The notes: generated by a model from the letters alone, not told the origin. A DNA stretch of 26,831 nucleotides from Hominisplanchenecus_A murintestinalis (GCF_943193015.1 NZ_CALPCM010000037.1:1-26831); one strand, 5' to 3'; shown: positions 1 through 7,140, counted from the first letter of the stretch. Made by a program: numbers and translations.

Positions 1-366
1 GGCTTCACCTACTTTCTGCAAGACTTCAAACTTCAAGGCGGCAAGCTCCGCTGTGGCGGCTCGCACTTCTTGGGAGAAGGCGTTATAAGGTGCGCCATAC
101 TCATTCAGACAGCGGGCAATCTGGTTCAGATTCCCGCCGATTTTCCCGTATTCGGCTGTGAGTTTCCCAACGGCAGAAAGCAGTTCATCATTGACCGGGG
201 AAACGGTGATAACCGGGCGTATGCTTGACTTAATAAGGGCTTGCCGGATAAACTCGGCTTGGCTCATTTTGCAGAGGGTGACACGCTCGGAAAACTCGGC
301 GTATTCTTCCTCGGTCAAGCGTGTCTTGATTACCCGGTGGCGGTGGGGCGTGTTGTATCTTTTCAT
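1..366 (-). CDS. mobC: MobC-type relaxosome accessory protein, element 1 (partial, 3' end outside window)
   Basis: The first 122 residues are visible. The protein begins with a basic ribbon-helix-helix-like segment (KTRLTEEEYAEF, then the SQAEFIRQALI helix) and carries the GGNLNQIARCLNE motif typical of MobC. MobC proteins bind oriT and help the relaxase nick DNA during mobilization. It is almost identical to the complete 131-residue copy at 13770-14165, so only the last few residues should be missing. The ATG at 364-366 follows an AAGGAG-like site. By comparison with copy 2, a relaxase gene should start with a GTG at positions 6-8 and run off the window. Confidence 0.85.
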   Translation of the reverse strand, partial: MKRYNTPHRHRVIKTRLTEEEYAEFSERVTLCKMSQAEFIRQALIKSSIRPVITVSPVNDELLSAVGKLTAEYGKIGGNLNQIARCLNEYGAPYNAFSQEVRAATAELAALKFEVLQKVGEA

Positions 367-473
367 GGCTTTCAGCTCCTTTCTTTTTATGGTTTGCCCT
401 CTCACCAATAGGAGAAAAACAGGGGGCAAAGCGGAAGTGTTTTTTGAAAAATCCGAAAATATTTTTTCGGGGA

Positions 474-590
474 TTTTTCAAGCGGCGCAAGCCGCAAAAA
501 GGCGGGCTTGGGGTGGCAACCCCAACAAGATTCCCGCAGGACAAAATTGAGCGATTAGCGAAATTTGGTACTGTGGTAGAATCTTGCTCT
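474..590. promoter_or_regulatory. Candidate oriT / relaxosome region, copy 1
   Basis: This non-coding block upstream of mobC is nearly identical to 14194-14310 even though the flanking non-coding DNA has diverged. It holds a GC-rich hairpin (GCGGC-GCAA-GCCGC), a second inverted repeat (TTGGGG...CCCCAA), the small palindrome TCCCGCAGGA, and a conserved stretch ending GGTAGAATCTTGC. Position next to mobC and the relaxase, strong conservation and stacked inverted repeats fit an origin of transfer. TCCTGC loosely resembles the nick region of MOBP relaxases. The function is inferred; no nick site is demonstrated. Confidence 0.45.
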
Positions 591-763
591 AAGAAAGTGG
601 CGGCTTCCTCTGTGTGGGCTTTTGCTGATACCCCCGGCTTGTTCGGCGTGGATTCTGCCAACTATGCGGCGGTATTTCTCCCTCTATTACTTACTACGCA
701 CGGCAAGGCAAATCTGGCAAAGTTCCCCGGAATTTCTTTTCGTGTTTTCATAACAGCATTTGA

Positions 764-791
764 CAAAAACGGAAGAATCAGTTCCGTTTTG
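764..791. terminator. Hairpin, possible bidirectional terminator
   Basis: An inverted repeat (AAAACGGAA, 7-nt loop, TTCCGTTTT) has a short T-run on either strand, compatible with a weak terminator. It lies in a gene-free stretch (591-946) between the oriT candidate and the terminator of the winged-helix gene. That stretch also holds two diverged copies of a motif around ACTTACTACG / ACCTACTACG. I see no gene there. Confidence 0.4.
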
Positions 792-946
792 CAGTGATAT
801 ACGGACGGTTTCAAAAAATGCCAAACTTTCCGGCAATTATTTTTCCCCTTATTACCTACTACGGGAAAAAAGAAAATTTAGGCAATGTTTTCCGAAAGTA
901 TTTGAATTAATTTATTGCGGCGCAAAATCCGGCTTGGTTTTGGGCG

Positions 947-980
947 CAAAAAAACAGGAAACCTTTTCTTGATTTCCTGT
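947..980 (-). terminator. Rho-independent terminator after the regulatory trio, copy 1
   Basis: On the minus strand an ACAGGAAA / TTTCCTGT stem with an 11-nt loop is followed directly by a run of seven T. It lies about 40 bp downstream of the winged-helix stop codon. The same structure follows the winged-helix gene of copy 2 (14437-14471). Confidence 0.8.
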
Positions 981-1017
981 CTTTGGCTGCCGCTGATGGG
1001 CGGCGGTTATTCTGTTA

Positions 1018-1446
1018 TCATTCCCCGGAAGCAAACTTGTAGCCCACGCCTAAAACGGTCTTTATGTAAGTGGGCTTGCCACTGTCCGGCTCTATCTTTT
1101 TCCGTAGATTGCATATCACATTTGCCACATTTGACTGGCAGCTTTCGCTTTCCATGCTCCACACGGCTTCAAAGATTTGCGCCTTTGTGAATACCCTCCC
1201 CGGACTGGCGGCAAGGTAGCAAAGTGTGCCGTACTCTAAACGTGTGAGAGGAATGTCTGACCCGTCTTTCAGTACCCGGCGTTGGTGTAATCTGATTTCC
1301 AATCCCGGAAAAGTAAGTGCCGGGGAGTGGGGCGGCTGCATGGCTTCCAGCGGTATCATATCGGCAAGGGCGGCTATGGCTTTCTCAACTGCTTTTTCTT
1401 CGGTGTCGTTAAACATAAGCATAACTATTTTTGCGACAAATCTCAC
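1018..1446 (-). CDS. Stand-alone winged-helix DNA-binding protein (OmpR/PhoB C-terminal type), element 1
   Basis: The 142-residue protein has an OmpR/PhoB-type effector domain at about residues 45-140: the LTRLEYGTLCYLAASPG segment, FTKAQIFEAVW, the recognition region NVANVICNLRKKIEP, and the closing TVLGVGYKF hairpin. There is no phospho-acceptor receiver domain; the first 45 residues are a short unrelated N-terminus. It is probably a transcriptional regulator of the element. Copy 2 (14508-14936) differs at about 13 of 142 residues. The annotated GTG start lies inside its own AGGAGGTG ribosome-binding sequence, so the true start is uncertain; an ATG nine codons downstream is an alternative. 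It is the third gene of a tightly packed sigma-HTH-winged helix set. Confidence 0.8.
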   Translation of the reverse strand: MRFVAKIVMLMFNDTEEKAVEKAIAALADMIPLEAMQPPHSPALTFPGLEIRLHQRRVLKDGSDIPLTRLEYGTLCYLAASPGRVFTKAQIFEAVWSMESESCQSNVANVICNLRKKIEPDSGKPTYIKTVLGVGYKFASGE

Positions 1447-1452
1447 CTCCTG

Positions 1453-1665
1453 TTAGGTAGGCTGTCCGTCAAAGCGGAACTGGAACAGGGCAGCGATAAG
1501 CCGCCGTTTAATGTTGTCCTCGGTGTCCTTGTTGACCTGTCCGTTTTCAAGGGAAGCAAGCCGGATTCGCTTGCTGTAATGCCGTAAAACCTCGTCAATG
1601 GCTTCCGGCTCTCCGCTGGTTGCTCTGACAATAGTTTCATACGGTACAAGTTTAGGATTCCTCAT
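1453..1665 (-). CDS. Small helix-turn-helix protein of conjugative-element type, element 1
   Basis: A 70-residue protein opening LVPYETIVRATSGEPEAIDEV, a pattern seen in small helix-turn-helix proteins that sit beside sigma-like genes in Tn916/Tn1549-type elements. The ATG at 1663-1665 follows GGAGGTG at good spacing and overlaps the end of the sigma gene by 14 bp, which implies translational coupling. The stop is 6 bp before the winged-helix start. It probably acts with the sigma-like protein in regulating element genes (inference). Copy 2 has the same size class and the same 14-bp overlap. Confidence 0.75.
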   Translation of the reverse strand: MRNPKLVPYETIVRATSGEPEAIDEVLRHYSKRIRLASLENGQVNKDTEDNIKRRLIAALFQFRFDGQPT

Positions 1666-2095
1666 GGAAAAGCACCTCCATTTCCTTATGCAGCATTTGC
1701 AAGGCACTGTGTATGTGATGCCACGCCGTACTCCGGCAGCGTCCGTATAGTTCCCCGATTTCCTGCTGTGTGTAACGTCCAAAAAAGTATAGGTAGATGA
1801 TTTCCCTCTTTTTCTCCGGCAGAGAGGACAGAGCTTCGGCAAGATTTCCATTTGTGAGGATAACCCTCTGACCACATATCGTAACAGGGTATTGCTTGTA
1901 AGGGTCTATGAAATATGTGTCTGACGTACAAAATGGATAAAACTTTTCTTCTGTGAGGTATTCAAAAGATATTTCCCTTTGCCGCCGCTTGTCCCTGTCA
2001 CGCCATGCGTTGATTGCTGCATAGTGTATAACAATTCTGCAAAAAGCGTTAAATGTGTATTCGATATGTTCTTTGTATGCTTCCGAAGAAGTCAC
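1652..2095 (-). CDS. Sigma-70 family (ECF-like) RNA polymerase sigma factor, element 1
   Basis: The protein is 147 residues from the GTG at 2093-2095. That start aligns with the ATG of copy 2 and follows GGGGGAATT. The C-terminal half holds a region 4 helix-turn-helix (LPEKKREIIYLYFFG, then TQQEIGELYGRCRSTAWHHI). The N-terminal half holds a short region 2-like helix containing NAWRDRDKRRQREISFEYL. Proteins of this kind in Tn916-like elements are thought to control conjugation or recombination genes. The reading frame stays open upstream to an ATG at 2137, but the extra 14 residues have no counterpart in copy 2. It lies 38 bp downstream of the HAD gene. Confidence 0.8.
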   Translation of the reverse strand: MTSSEAYKEHIEYTFNAFCRIVIHYAAINAWRDRDKRRQREISFEYLTEEKFYPFCTSDTYFIDPYKQYPVTICGQRVILTNGNLAEALSSLPEKKREIIYLYFFGRYTQQEIGELYGRCRSTAWHHIHSALQMLHKEMEVLFHEES

Positions 2096-2133
2096 TGGCA
2101 ATTCCCCCTTTCCACCACAATAGGAACTGTTAT

Positions 2134-2754
2134 TCAAGCTATAAAAGATAACAAGTCGGCAGGTCTTTCCAAAAAATAATCTGCCCGTATGTGCTTATTA
2201 TGGCTACCCCATACTGCCAAAGCAAAATCAATTCCAGCATTTTCTGCACTTATACTGTCATATTTGCTATCTCCGATATAAAGCACTTTCCTATGTTCTG
2301 TTTTTGATAATTCCACATATTTCAAAAGCGGTGCGGCATTGGGTTTATGTTCCTGTGTATCGTCCGCACATATGATTGTTTTAAAATAATGGCTGATACC
2401 AAACTGGCAAAAATCATGTGTAAATTCTTCCCTTGTCTTTGAGGTGACAATTCCCATTTTATAATCCAGACTTAGAAGATTTTTCAATAGTCCGGTTATT
2501 CCGTCAAATACTTTAATAGTATCTGCATATTTACACATATTTTTATCCCATAATTCTGTCGCATAGGAAATGTCTTTTATCTCAAGTTTTTTCAAAGCGT
2601 CTATCCCGGTAATCCCTAACGCAAATTTTAGTTCAGAGCATGGTATCTCTCTCCCCGACAATGCCCTTATGGTTTCCTGTAAGGAATGTAAGACAGCATA
2701 TTCCGTATCAATCAGAGTACCGTCAATGTCAAAAACGATATGCTTATATTTCAT
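2134..2754 (-). CDS. HAD-superfamily phosphatase (phosphoglycolate phosphatase-like)
   Basis: A 206-residue HAD hydrolase with all four motifs. Motif I is FDIDGTLIDTE with the nucleophile Asp near residue 9, motif II is GIVTSKT, motif III includes the Lys of EHKPNAAPL, and motif IV is VLYIGDSKYDSISAENAG. An alpha-helical cap of the phosphoglycolate phosphatase/beta-phosphoglucomutase type lies between motifs I and II. It probably removes phosphate from a small metabolite; the substrate is not evident. The ATG at 2752-2754 follows AAAGGCGG and overlaps the acetyltransferase gene by 11 bp. It is the last gene of a cargo operon. Confidence 0.88.
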   Translation of the reverse strand: MKYKHIVFDIDGTLIDTEYAVLHSLQETIRALSGREIPCSELKFALGITGIDALKKLEIKDISYATELWDKNMCKYADTIKVFDGITGLLKNLLSLDYKMGIVTSKTREEFTHDFCQFGISHYFKTIICADDTQEHKPNAAPLLKYVELSKTEHRKVLYIGDSKYDSISAENAGIDFALAVWGSHNKHIRADYFLERPADLLSFIA

Positions 2755-3346
2755 GTAGCCGCCTTTCTTTGTCTGTATCAAAATGACGTATCACCCTGCA
2801 TGGATTCCCTACTGCAACACAATTAGCCGGGATAGGGCGGTTTACAACACTTCCAGCCCCTATTACGCTGTTTTCTCCTATGGTGACTCCTGGCAGAAGA
2901 ATACAGCCGCCGCCAATCCAGACATTATTTTCTATCTCTATCGGACGTGCATAGGTTCTAAAAAATGTTGTCTGGCGTTCCCTCCAATCCGGCACAAGCC
3001 TTTCCATTGGTAAAACAGGGTGCGAAGATGTATAAATCTGCACATTTGAAGCAATCAAAACCCTGTCACCAATTCGGATAGTTTTGTTATCCACAAAGGT
3101 ACAATTCATATTGATTATCACATCATTTCCCAAAAAAATATTTTTTCCATAATCACAATGAAAAGGTGTGTCGATTGCCACATTTTCCCCAATTCCCCCC
3201 AACAGCTTCCGAAGAATGGAAGTGCGTTTTTCCATATCTCCATAATCAGAGAAATAATATTCCCGTGTTAATTCCCTTGTGCAGGCAATCTGCTTTAATG
3301 TATCGCTGTCCGCAGTTTCTAAAAAATCGCTTGCTTCGTAATACAC
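2744..3346 (-). CDS. Sugar O-acetyltransferase of the maltose/galactoside type (left-handed beta helix)
   Basis: A 200-residue member of the Maa/LacA/NodL group of hexapeptide acetyltransferases. The N-terminus has the Maa-type helical region. Hexapeptide repeats follow (NIFLGNDVIINMNC, IRIGDRVLIASNV, IEIENNVWIGGGCILLPGV, IGENSVIGAGSVV), and the probable catalytic His lies in YTSSHPV. It would transfer acetyl from acetyl-CoA to a sugar or similar acceptor in the cytoplasm. The start is a GTG with GGGAGGG upstream. It begins 11 bp after the HD gene and overlaps the HAD gene, so the three are probably translated from one message. Confidence 0.9.
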   Translation of the reverse strand: MYYEASDFLETADSDTLKQIACTRELTREYYFSDYGDMEKRTSILRKLLGGIGENVAIDTPFHCDYGKNIFLGNDVIINMNCTFVDNKTIRIGDRVLIASNVQIYTSSHPVLPMERLVPDWRERQTTFFRTYARPIEIENNVWIGGGCILLPGVTIGENSVIGAGSVVNRPIPANCVAVGNPCRVIRHFDTDKERRLHEI

Positions 3347-3357
3347 AATATCCCTCC

Positions 3358-3957
3358 CTAACGAAAACTGTTTTCCACAACGCCCGGAAGCAGAGTATAA
3401 ACAGAGCAGCCAATCTGTTCTTCAAACAGTTCTTTAATCTCTAAAATTTTTTTCCACCTGTCTATTGTCGCCGGGTGGATGCCGTACCGTATTGTCACAT
3501 CTACGAATCTCTTTTCCAAAAGGCAGAACCCCGTAGGCATAGCCAATGCGTCACATAGCTGTACCAGACGGTCATAATCATCATATACCGCATTTGCAAC
3601 AAAATCTTTCATAAACAGGTAATCCTCATCACTGACATCAAACTCTCCGATAGAAGTATCAATATCCTGTATCATAAATGCGTGGGATATACATATCTGT
3701 GCAGCTTTTCCCCACCCACGCTCCATACAGTAACGATAGCCGTCTATCAAATGCCTTTCCGAACTCACTCCGGCATAACGTCCAATATCATGTAACAGCC
3801 CGAAAAGATACGCCTGTTCAGAAGATAAATCTTTACAGTGTGACGCAATATTTTTACAGGCTTTGGCTACATACCGGGAATGGTCTACCCATGCCCCCGG
3901 ATTGGACTGCGCCGCTTCCGTTAATGTCATTTCCACGGTTTGAATGTTTAGTTCCAT
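3358..3957 (-). CDS. HD-domain metal-dependent phosphohydrolase
   Basis: A 199-residue protein. HD-superfamily ligands are visible: the His of WVDHSRYVAKAC, the doublet in LLHDIGR, a later His in the ICISHAFM segment, and the Asp of VQLCDALAMP. Such proteins hydrolyse phosphate esters of nucleotides or related compounds in the cytoplasm; the substrate cannot be told. The ATG follows GAAAGGAG. It heads the HD-acetyltransferase-HAD group. A phosphohydrolase, an acetyltransferase and a phosphatase in one operon suggest a small metabolite-modifying or detoxifying cargo (inference). Confidence 0.85.
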   Translation of the reverse strand: MELNIQTVEMTLTEAAQSNPGAWVDHSRYVAKACKNIASHCKDLSSEQAYLFGLLHDIGRYAGVSSERHLIDGYRYCMERGWGKAAQICISHAFMIQDIDTSIGEFDVSDEDYLFMKDFVANAVYDDYDRLVQLCDALAMPTGFCLLEKRFVDVTIRYGIHPATIDRWKKILEIKELFEEQIGCSVYTLLPGVVENSFR

Positions 3958-4032
3958 TTTAACTCCTTTCAAAAGGGCGGGGCTGGCAGATAAACCGTCC
4001 AGCCCCTTTATGATGAAATATTTACAGACAAA

Positions 4033-4263
4033 TCAACAATCCCCGGCATAGTATGAAACAATGCTCATATAGTCCGTTGGATTAGGAATTTCTAAAACAA
4101 ACCGCAGGCAGTTTTTGTTTTGGCGGTACTGCCGCCACAAACTGTCCTGTACCCTTTCTTCCCCATTGATATTTCATTTTTTACCGTCCGGGCAGAGCAT
4201 ATTTACTTTGCCGGTACAGGCATTGACCGTATCTAAAAAATTTTTCATGTTCAGAATGTTCAT
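4033..4263 (-). pseudogene. Small protein gene interrupted by an in-frame TGA
   Basis: From the ATG at 4261-4263 the frame encodes 29 residues (MNILNMKNFLDTVNACTGK...CPDGKK) and meets TGA at 4174-4176. The same frame then stays open for another 47 codons, reading NINGEERVQDSLWRQYRQNK and ending SIVSYYAGDC before a stop at 4033. The downstream part has ordinary coding character, so this looks like one gene of about 76 residues with a nonsense substitution. AGGTGG lies just upstream of the ATG. The position between the AraC gene and the HD gene suggests it belonged to the cargo operon. Function unknown. A sequencing error or recoding at TGA cannot be excluded. Confidence 0.6.
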
Positions 4264-4360
4264 TTTTACCACCTTGAACCCACCTCCTGTAAATTGTTGA
4301 TTTACTTTACAGGTATCATTATAATGCAGGAAGTGCAGGAAAAATATTTCATTTCTGCCC

Positions 4361-5272
4361 TTATCTATCACTATTCTGCCATTTCTTCCGATATTCTGTT
4401 GGTGAACAATGTGCGTACTCCCGAAAAACTTTTCCAAAATAGCTGCTGCTCCCCAAACCGCAGTCATGGCTGATAACTGTAACAGGTTCCTGCCCCTTAG
4501 CCAACATCTGACAGGCGGCTTGCAGACGGTAAGCCTTTATATAGTCTACGGGGGTCATGTGCAGACAGTCATGGAACACTCTGTAACATTCCCTTTCGCT
4601 TAGATATGCTGCCGCTGCAAGCTCCGGGATAGAAATTTTCTCCTTATAATGCTCGTGAATGTATATCATCATCAACTTTATTTTATCGTTGCTCTTGTTC
4701 TGTTCTCCCGCCTTTTCACGCATAGGGCGGGATAGTTCAAAAATCATTAGCCATATTTCCGTTAGGATTTCCCGAAGTCTTATTTCATACCCAAATTCAT
4801 CACCGGAAAAGTGAAATGCTTTAAGAATAAGTTTCAAAATGTTTTCTTCTGCTGCATTGCCCGGAAAAAAAGGAATTAGTTCAATCTGCGGGGCAGTTAT
4901 AACAGGGGCGATATACTTTTGCTCAATCCTGTTTCCCTGTTCTCCGGCAAGTAGGGAAACATCAAAAATATGAAGTAGTTGTATATTCTTTTCCCACTGT
5001 GATATTGCTTTTGTCATATGGAGTACGTTGGAATTTACCATGCCGCCGCTTCCGGCAGGAAACAATAGCTTTCCTCCCGGCGTATCATATTCAATGCTGC
5101 CGCTTTCCATGTAAAAAAGTTCCACCGTTTTATGCCAGTGCCACGGAACATAACGCCCTATATACTTGTCAAGTTCCGCTCTCGAAGCGATATAGGGAAA
5201 ATCCTTTTCAAAATTGGGAAGCAATTCTTCCTTGCTTCCAGTATAAAATTCAATGCTGTGTATATTTTTCAT
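4361..5272 (-). CDS. AraC-family transcriptional regulator
   Basis: A 303-residue regulator. The N-terminal half is a cupin-like sensor domain (VPWHWHKTVELFYMESG, about residues 41-57). The C-terminal 100 residues hold the two AraC helix-turn-helix units (ISIPELAAAAYLSERECYRVFHD, then VISHDCGLGSSSYFGKVFREY, then the TPTEYR-like end SPTEYRKK). It probably senses a small molecule and activates the downstream cargo genes (small gene, HD, acetyltransferase, HAD), from which it is separated by a 97-bp gap. The ATG lies after CAGGTGAAT. A near-consensus promoter lies directly upstream. Confidence 0.9.
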   Translation of the reverse strand: MKNIHSIEFYTGSKEELLPNFEKDFPYIASRAELDKYIGRYVPWHWHKTVELFYMESGSIEYDTPGGKLLFPAGSGGMVNSNVLHMTKAISQWEKNIQLLHIFDVSLLAGEQGNRIEQKYIAPVITAPQIELIPFFPGNAAEENILKLILKAFHFSGDEFGYEIRLREILTEIWLMIFELSRPMREKAGEQNKSNDKIKLMMIYIHEHYKEKISIPELAAAAYLSERECYRVFHDCLHMTPVDYIKAYRLQAACQMLAKGQEPVTVISHDCGLGSSSYFGKVFREYAHCSPTEYRKKWQNSDR

Positions 5273-5313
5273 GTCTATTCACCTGTATATCTGCGGTTTC
5301 GTCTGTTTTATTA

Positions 5314-5343
5314 AATATACTGGAATAGCTCTGTGATTGTCAA
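5314..5343 (-). promoter_or_regulatory. Sigma-A type promoter of the AraC gene
   Basis: On the minus strand TTGACA (5338-5343), an 18-nt spacer and TATATT (5314-5319) lie 42 bp before the AraC start codon. The -35 matches consensus perfectly and the -10 at five of six positions. Confidence 0.7.
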
Positions 5344-5404
5344 TCAATATAGCGTGTTCTTTAACATCAAAAAAGAAGGAATGAGCGGGATTCCGTAGTA
5401 GTCG

Positions 5405-5554
5405 GCATTGTGGTAATGTGTATAACTGGCTATCTCATGGAATTGTGGGTAACTCTGTTTGCAGGACGTGGGAAAGCTGCACTTTAGCTTTTCCATGTGC
5501 TGTGAATAGAGTTATCCATGATTCCATAGCCTGTTATGCACATTTCCACAATGC
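5405..5554. repeat. 150-bp imperfect dyad with DnaA-box-like ends, copy 1
   Basis: The two 75-bp halves are imperfect inverted copies: each outer end reads GCATTGTGG(T/A)AATGTG(T/C)ATAAC inward, with a 5-bp indel further in, and the arms meet near 5479. Perfect matches to TTATNCACA lie at 5417-5425 (minus) and 5534-5542 (plus), with weaker matches at 5444-5452 and 5512-5520. A near-identical copy is at 17332-17482, and the shared sequence extends about 16 bp beyond the left end (ATTCCGTAGTAGTC). It occupies the same relative place in both elements. Possible roles: replication or single-strand origin, or a structural terminator. The rest of 5344-5626 shows no gene. Confidence 0.75.
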
Positions 5555-5626
5555 TTGTCTTTTGGTCTTTGGTTCGGAATAGTGTGGTGCTGGCGGTCTA
5601 TCTCTTATTTTCGGTCGCTTGCTTCT

Positions 5627-5767
5627 TTACCGTACATGAGCATTTGCACCAGGGTTGTCGTTGCCGTAGCCTTCCAGAAGGTTGATCACGCCCCAGATGC
5701 CAAGGCCGGCCCCAAGTGCTACTACGAGTGTCTGCAATACTCCAACTGCGCTGTTAAAAAATGCCAT
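5627..5767 (-). pseudogene. Maff2-family mobile element protein, C-terminally truncated
   Basis: From the ATG at 5765-5767 (GGAGGTAAC upstream) the frame reads MAFFNSAVGVLQTLVVALGA and continues through a single hydrophobic membrane segment to YGNDNPGA. This matches the N-terminus of Maff2, a small membrane protein placed directly after virD4 in CD1115/Tn1549-type ICEs. Homology then ends; about five unrelated residues (NAHVR) precede a stop. The cut at about 5639 marks the boundary of element 1. The remainder of maff2 should lie on the far side of element 1, outside the window. Confidence 0.7.
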
Positions 5768-5833
5768 AAATGTTACCTCCAAAAATTTATTTTTATGGAA
5801 GGCACGCTTTTCCGTATTCATGGCCTGCTGTTT

Positions 5834-6987
5834 TTAGCCGGGGTCAGCCTCCCCGCCGGATGTATCTATCTCAAATGCCTCAAACTTTTCTCCCGGCTTC
5901 AGTTTGAGTTTGGTGGAAAGAAAACGCTCTATGTTGAAGGCGTTCTTCTTATCGAAATCAGACAGGTATTTATAGTTGGGATGTTTAGTAATGTCGTATT
6001 TATCCGACAGGAATGGCCTTACACCACGGAGCTGTAAGATACATTTGCTGCCATCTAAGACAGCCAGCTCATCTATGGACGCCAGTTCCTTTCCCAGCTT
6101 CTGAAAATTCTGCCCGTGGCTTTCCTGCGTACCTTTGGTAACGCTGGTGTTGTACATATCTATGGTCTCTTTTCCCAGGGCGGTACTCAGCTCCTTTAAT
6201 GTTGTAGGTTCCGAGCCGCCCAGGAAGATACGGGCATCCATGTTGCCGATAATGGTGTCGCAGTTATCTTTGTAAAGTGCCTTTAGCTGGCTCTGTGCCT
6301 GCAAGACCAGACAGCAGGAAATCTCACGGGAACGAATCGTTGCCACCAGCTTTTCCAGCTTGGGTATCTGGCCGATATTGGCCGCCTCGTCAATGAGACA
6401 GCGCACATGGACTGGCAGCCTGCCTCCATACACATCATCCGCTTTTTCACAAAGGAGATTGAAAAGCTGGGTGTAGCACATGGAAATTAAAAAGTTAAAG
6501 GTATCGTCCGTATCGCTCATAATGATGAACAGGGCCGTTTTCTGGTCGCCCAGGGTATCAAGCTCCAGCTCATCATAAGCGGTCAGCTCCCGAAGCTCTT
6601 TAATGTCGAAGGGGGCCAGCCTTGCGCCGCAGCTCACCAGTATAGATTTTGCTGTTTTGCCGGCCGCCAGGCGGTACTTTGCATATTGGCGTACCGCAAA
6701 GTGGTTCGGCTCCCGCTCCGCCAGTTCCTCAAACATCAGGTCAACCGGGTTCTTAAATTCCTCGTCATCCTCCCGGACTTCCATGGCGTTGATAAATTCA
6801 ATCAGGGTGGAGAAGTTCTGTTCCTCCACCGGGGCCTCATAGTGGATATAGCCGATCAGGGCGCAGTAGAGAAGGGTCTCCGCTTTCGTCCAAAACTCGT
6901 CCCCGCCTTTCTGTTCGCCCTTGGTGTTGGCGATCAGCGTTGTCACCAGCTTCAAAATATCCTTTTCGCTGTGGATATAGGCGAAAG
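5834..6987 (-). pseudogene. virD4: VirD4-like coupling ATPase, C-terminal exon (3' of group II intron)
   Basis: The reading frame starts at the intron 3' junction (PFAYIHSEKDILKLVTTLIA) and runs 384 codons to the stop at 5834. It contains the VirD4/TraG ATPase core: the WTKAETLLYCALIGYI segment, the Walker B-like LIDEAANIGQIPKLEKLVAT, and the sensor region VLQAQSQLKALY. VirD4 is the inner-membrane coupling protein that feeds relaxase-bound DNA to the type IV secretion channel. This part lacks the membrane anchor and Walker A, which are encoded at 19908-20453. An internal ATG at 6955 could give a shorter product, but it would not be a working ATPase. Confidence 0.85.
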
Positions 6988-7036
6988 GTTCCGATAGGTA
7001 AGCCTTTGATGTTATCTCCGGCTTTTCCCCCGGCTA

Positions 7037-7070
7037 GCACCGGACATGCGATTTTCACCGCATCCGGCGC
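7037..7070 (-). ncRNA. Group II intron domain V
   Basis: A 34-nt hairpin with a GAAA-type tetraloop region (GCGCCGGATGCGG, TGAAAA, TCGCATGTCCGGTGC) matches the length and shape of domain V. The catalytic triad position reads CGC rather than the commoner AGC. A domain VI-like stem follows, ending at the 3' splice site. Confidence 0.85.
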
Positions 7071-7140
7071 CCCATCAAGCATAGTTTCAGCAGTGATACA
7101 CACTCACTCTTTCACATTAGCTAAATCAGTTTGTTACGAT

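Larger units (their letters stand above)
1..5639 (-). mobile_element. Element 1: mobilizable element, left part only (continues past the window start)
   Basis: This block has the same gene order as element 2: 150-bp dyad, cargo, sigma-like gene, small HTH gene, winged-helix gene, candidate oriT, mobC. It therefore looks like a second, related mobilizable element. Its boundary at about 5639 is where maff2 homology stops abruptly. The block from 1 to about 2100 is a direct repeat of 13800 to about 15600. The cargo between dyad and sigma gene is different. No recombinase gene lies between the dyad and the boundary, unlike element 2, so the enzyme that inserted it must be encoded beyond the window or has been lost. 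The exact core site cannot be fixed from one end. Confidence 0.65.

Noticed and set aside
158..797. Plus- and minus-strand frames over the mobC/oriT region
   Set aside because: They overlap mobC or the conserved non-coding block, differ between the two copies and have no ribosome-binding sites.
1018..1446. Complete two-component response regulator
   Set aside because: No receiver domain, no phospho-acceptor Asp and no adjacent kinase gene; only the DNA-binding half is present.
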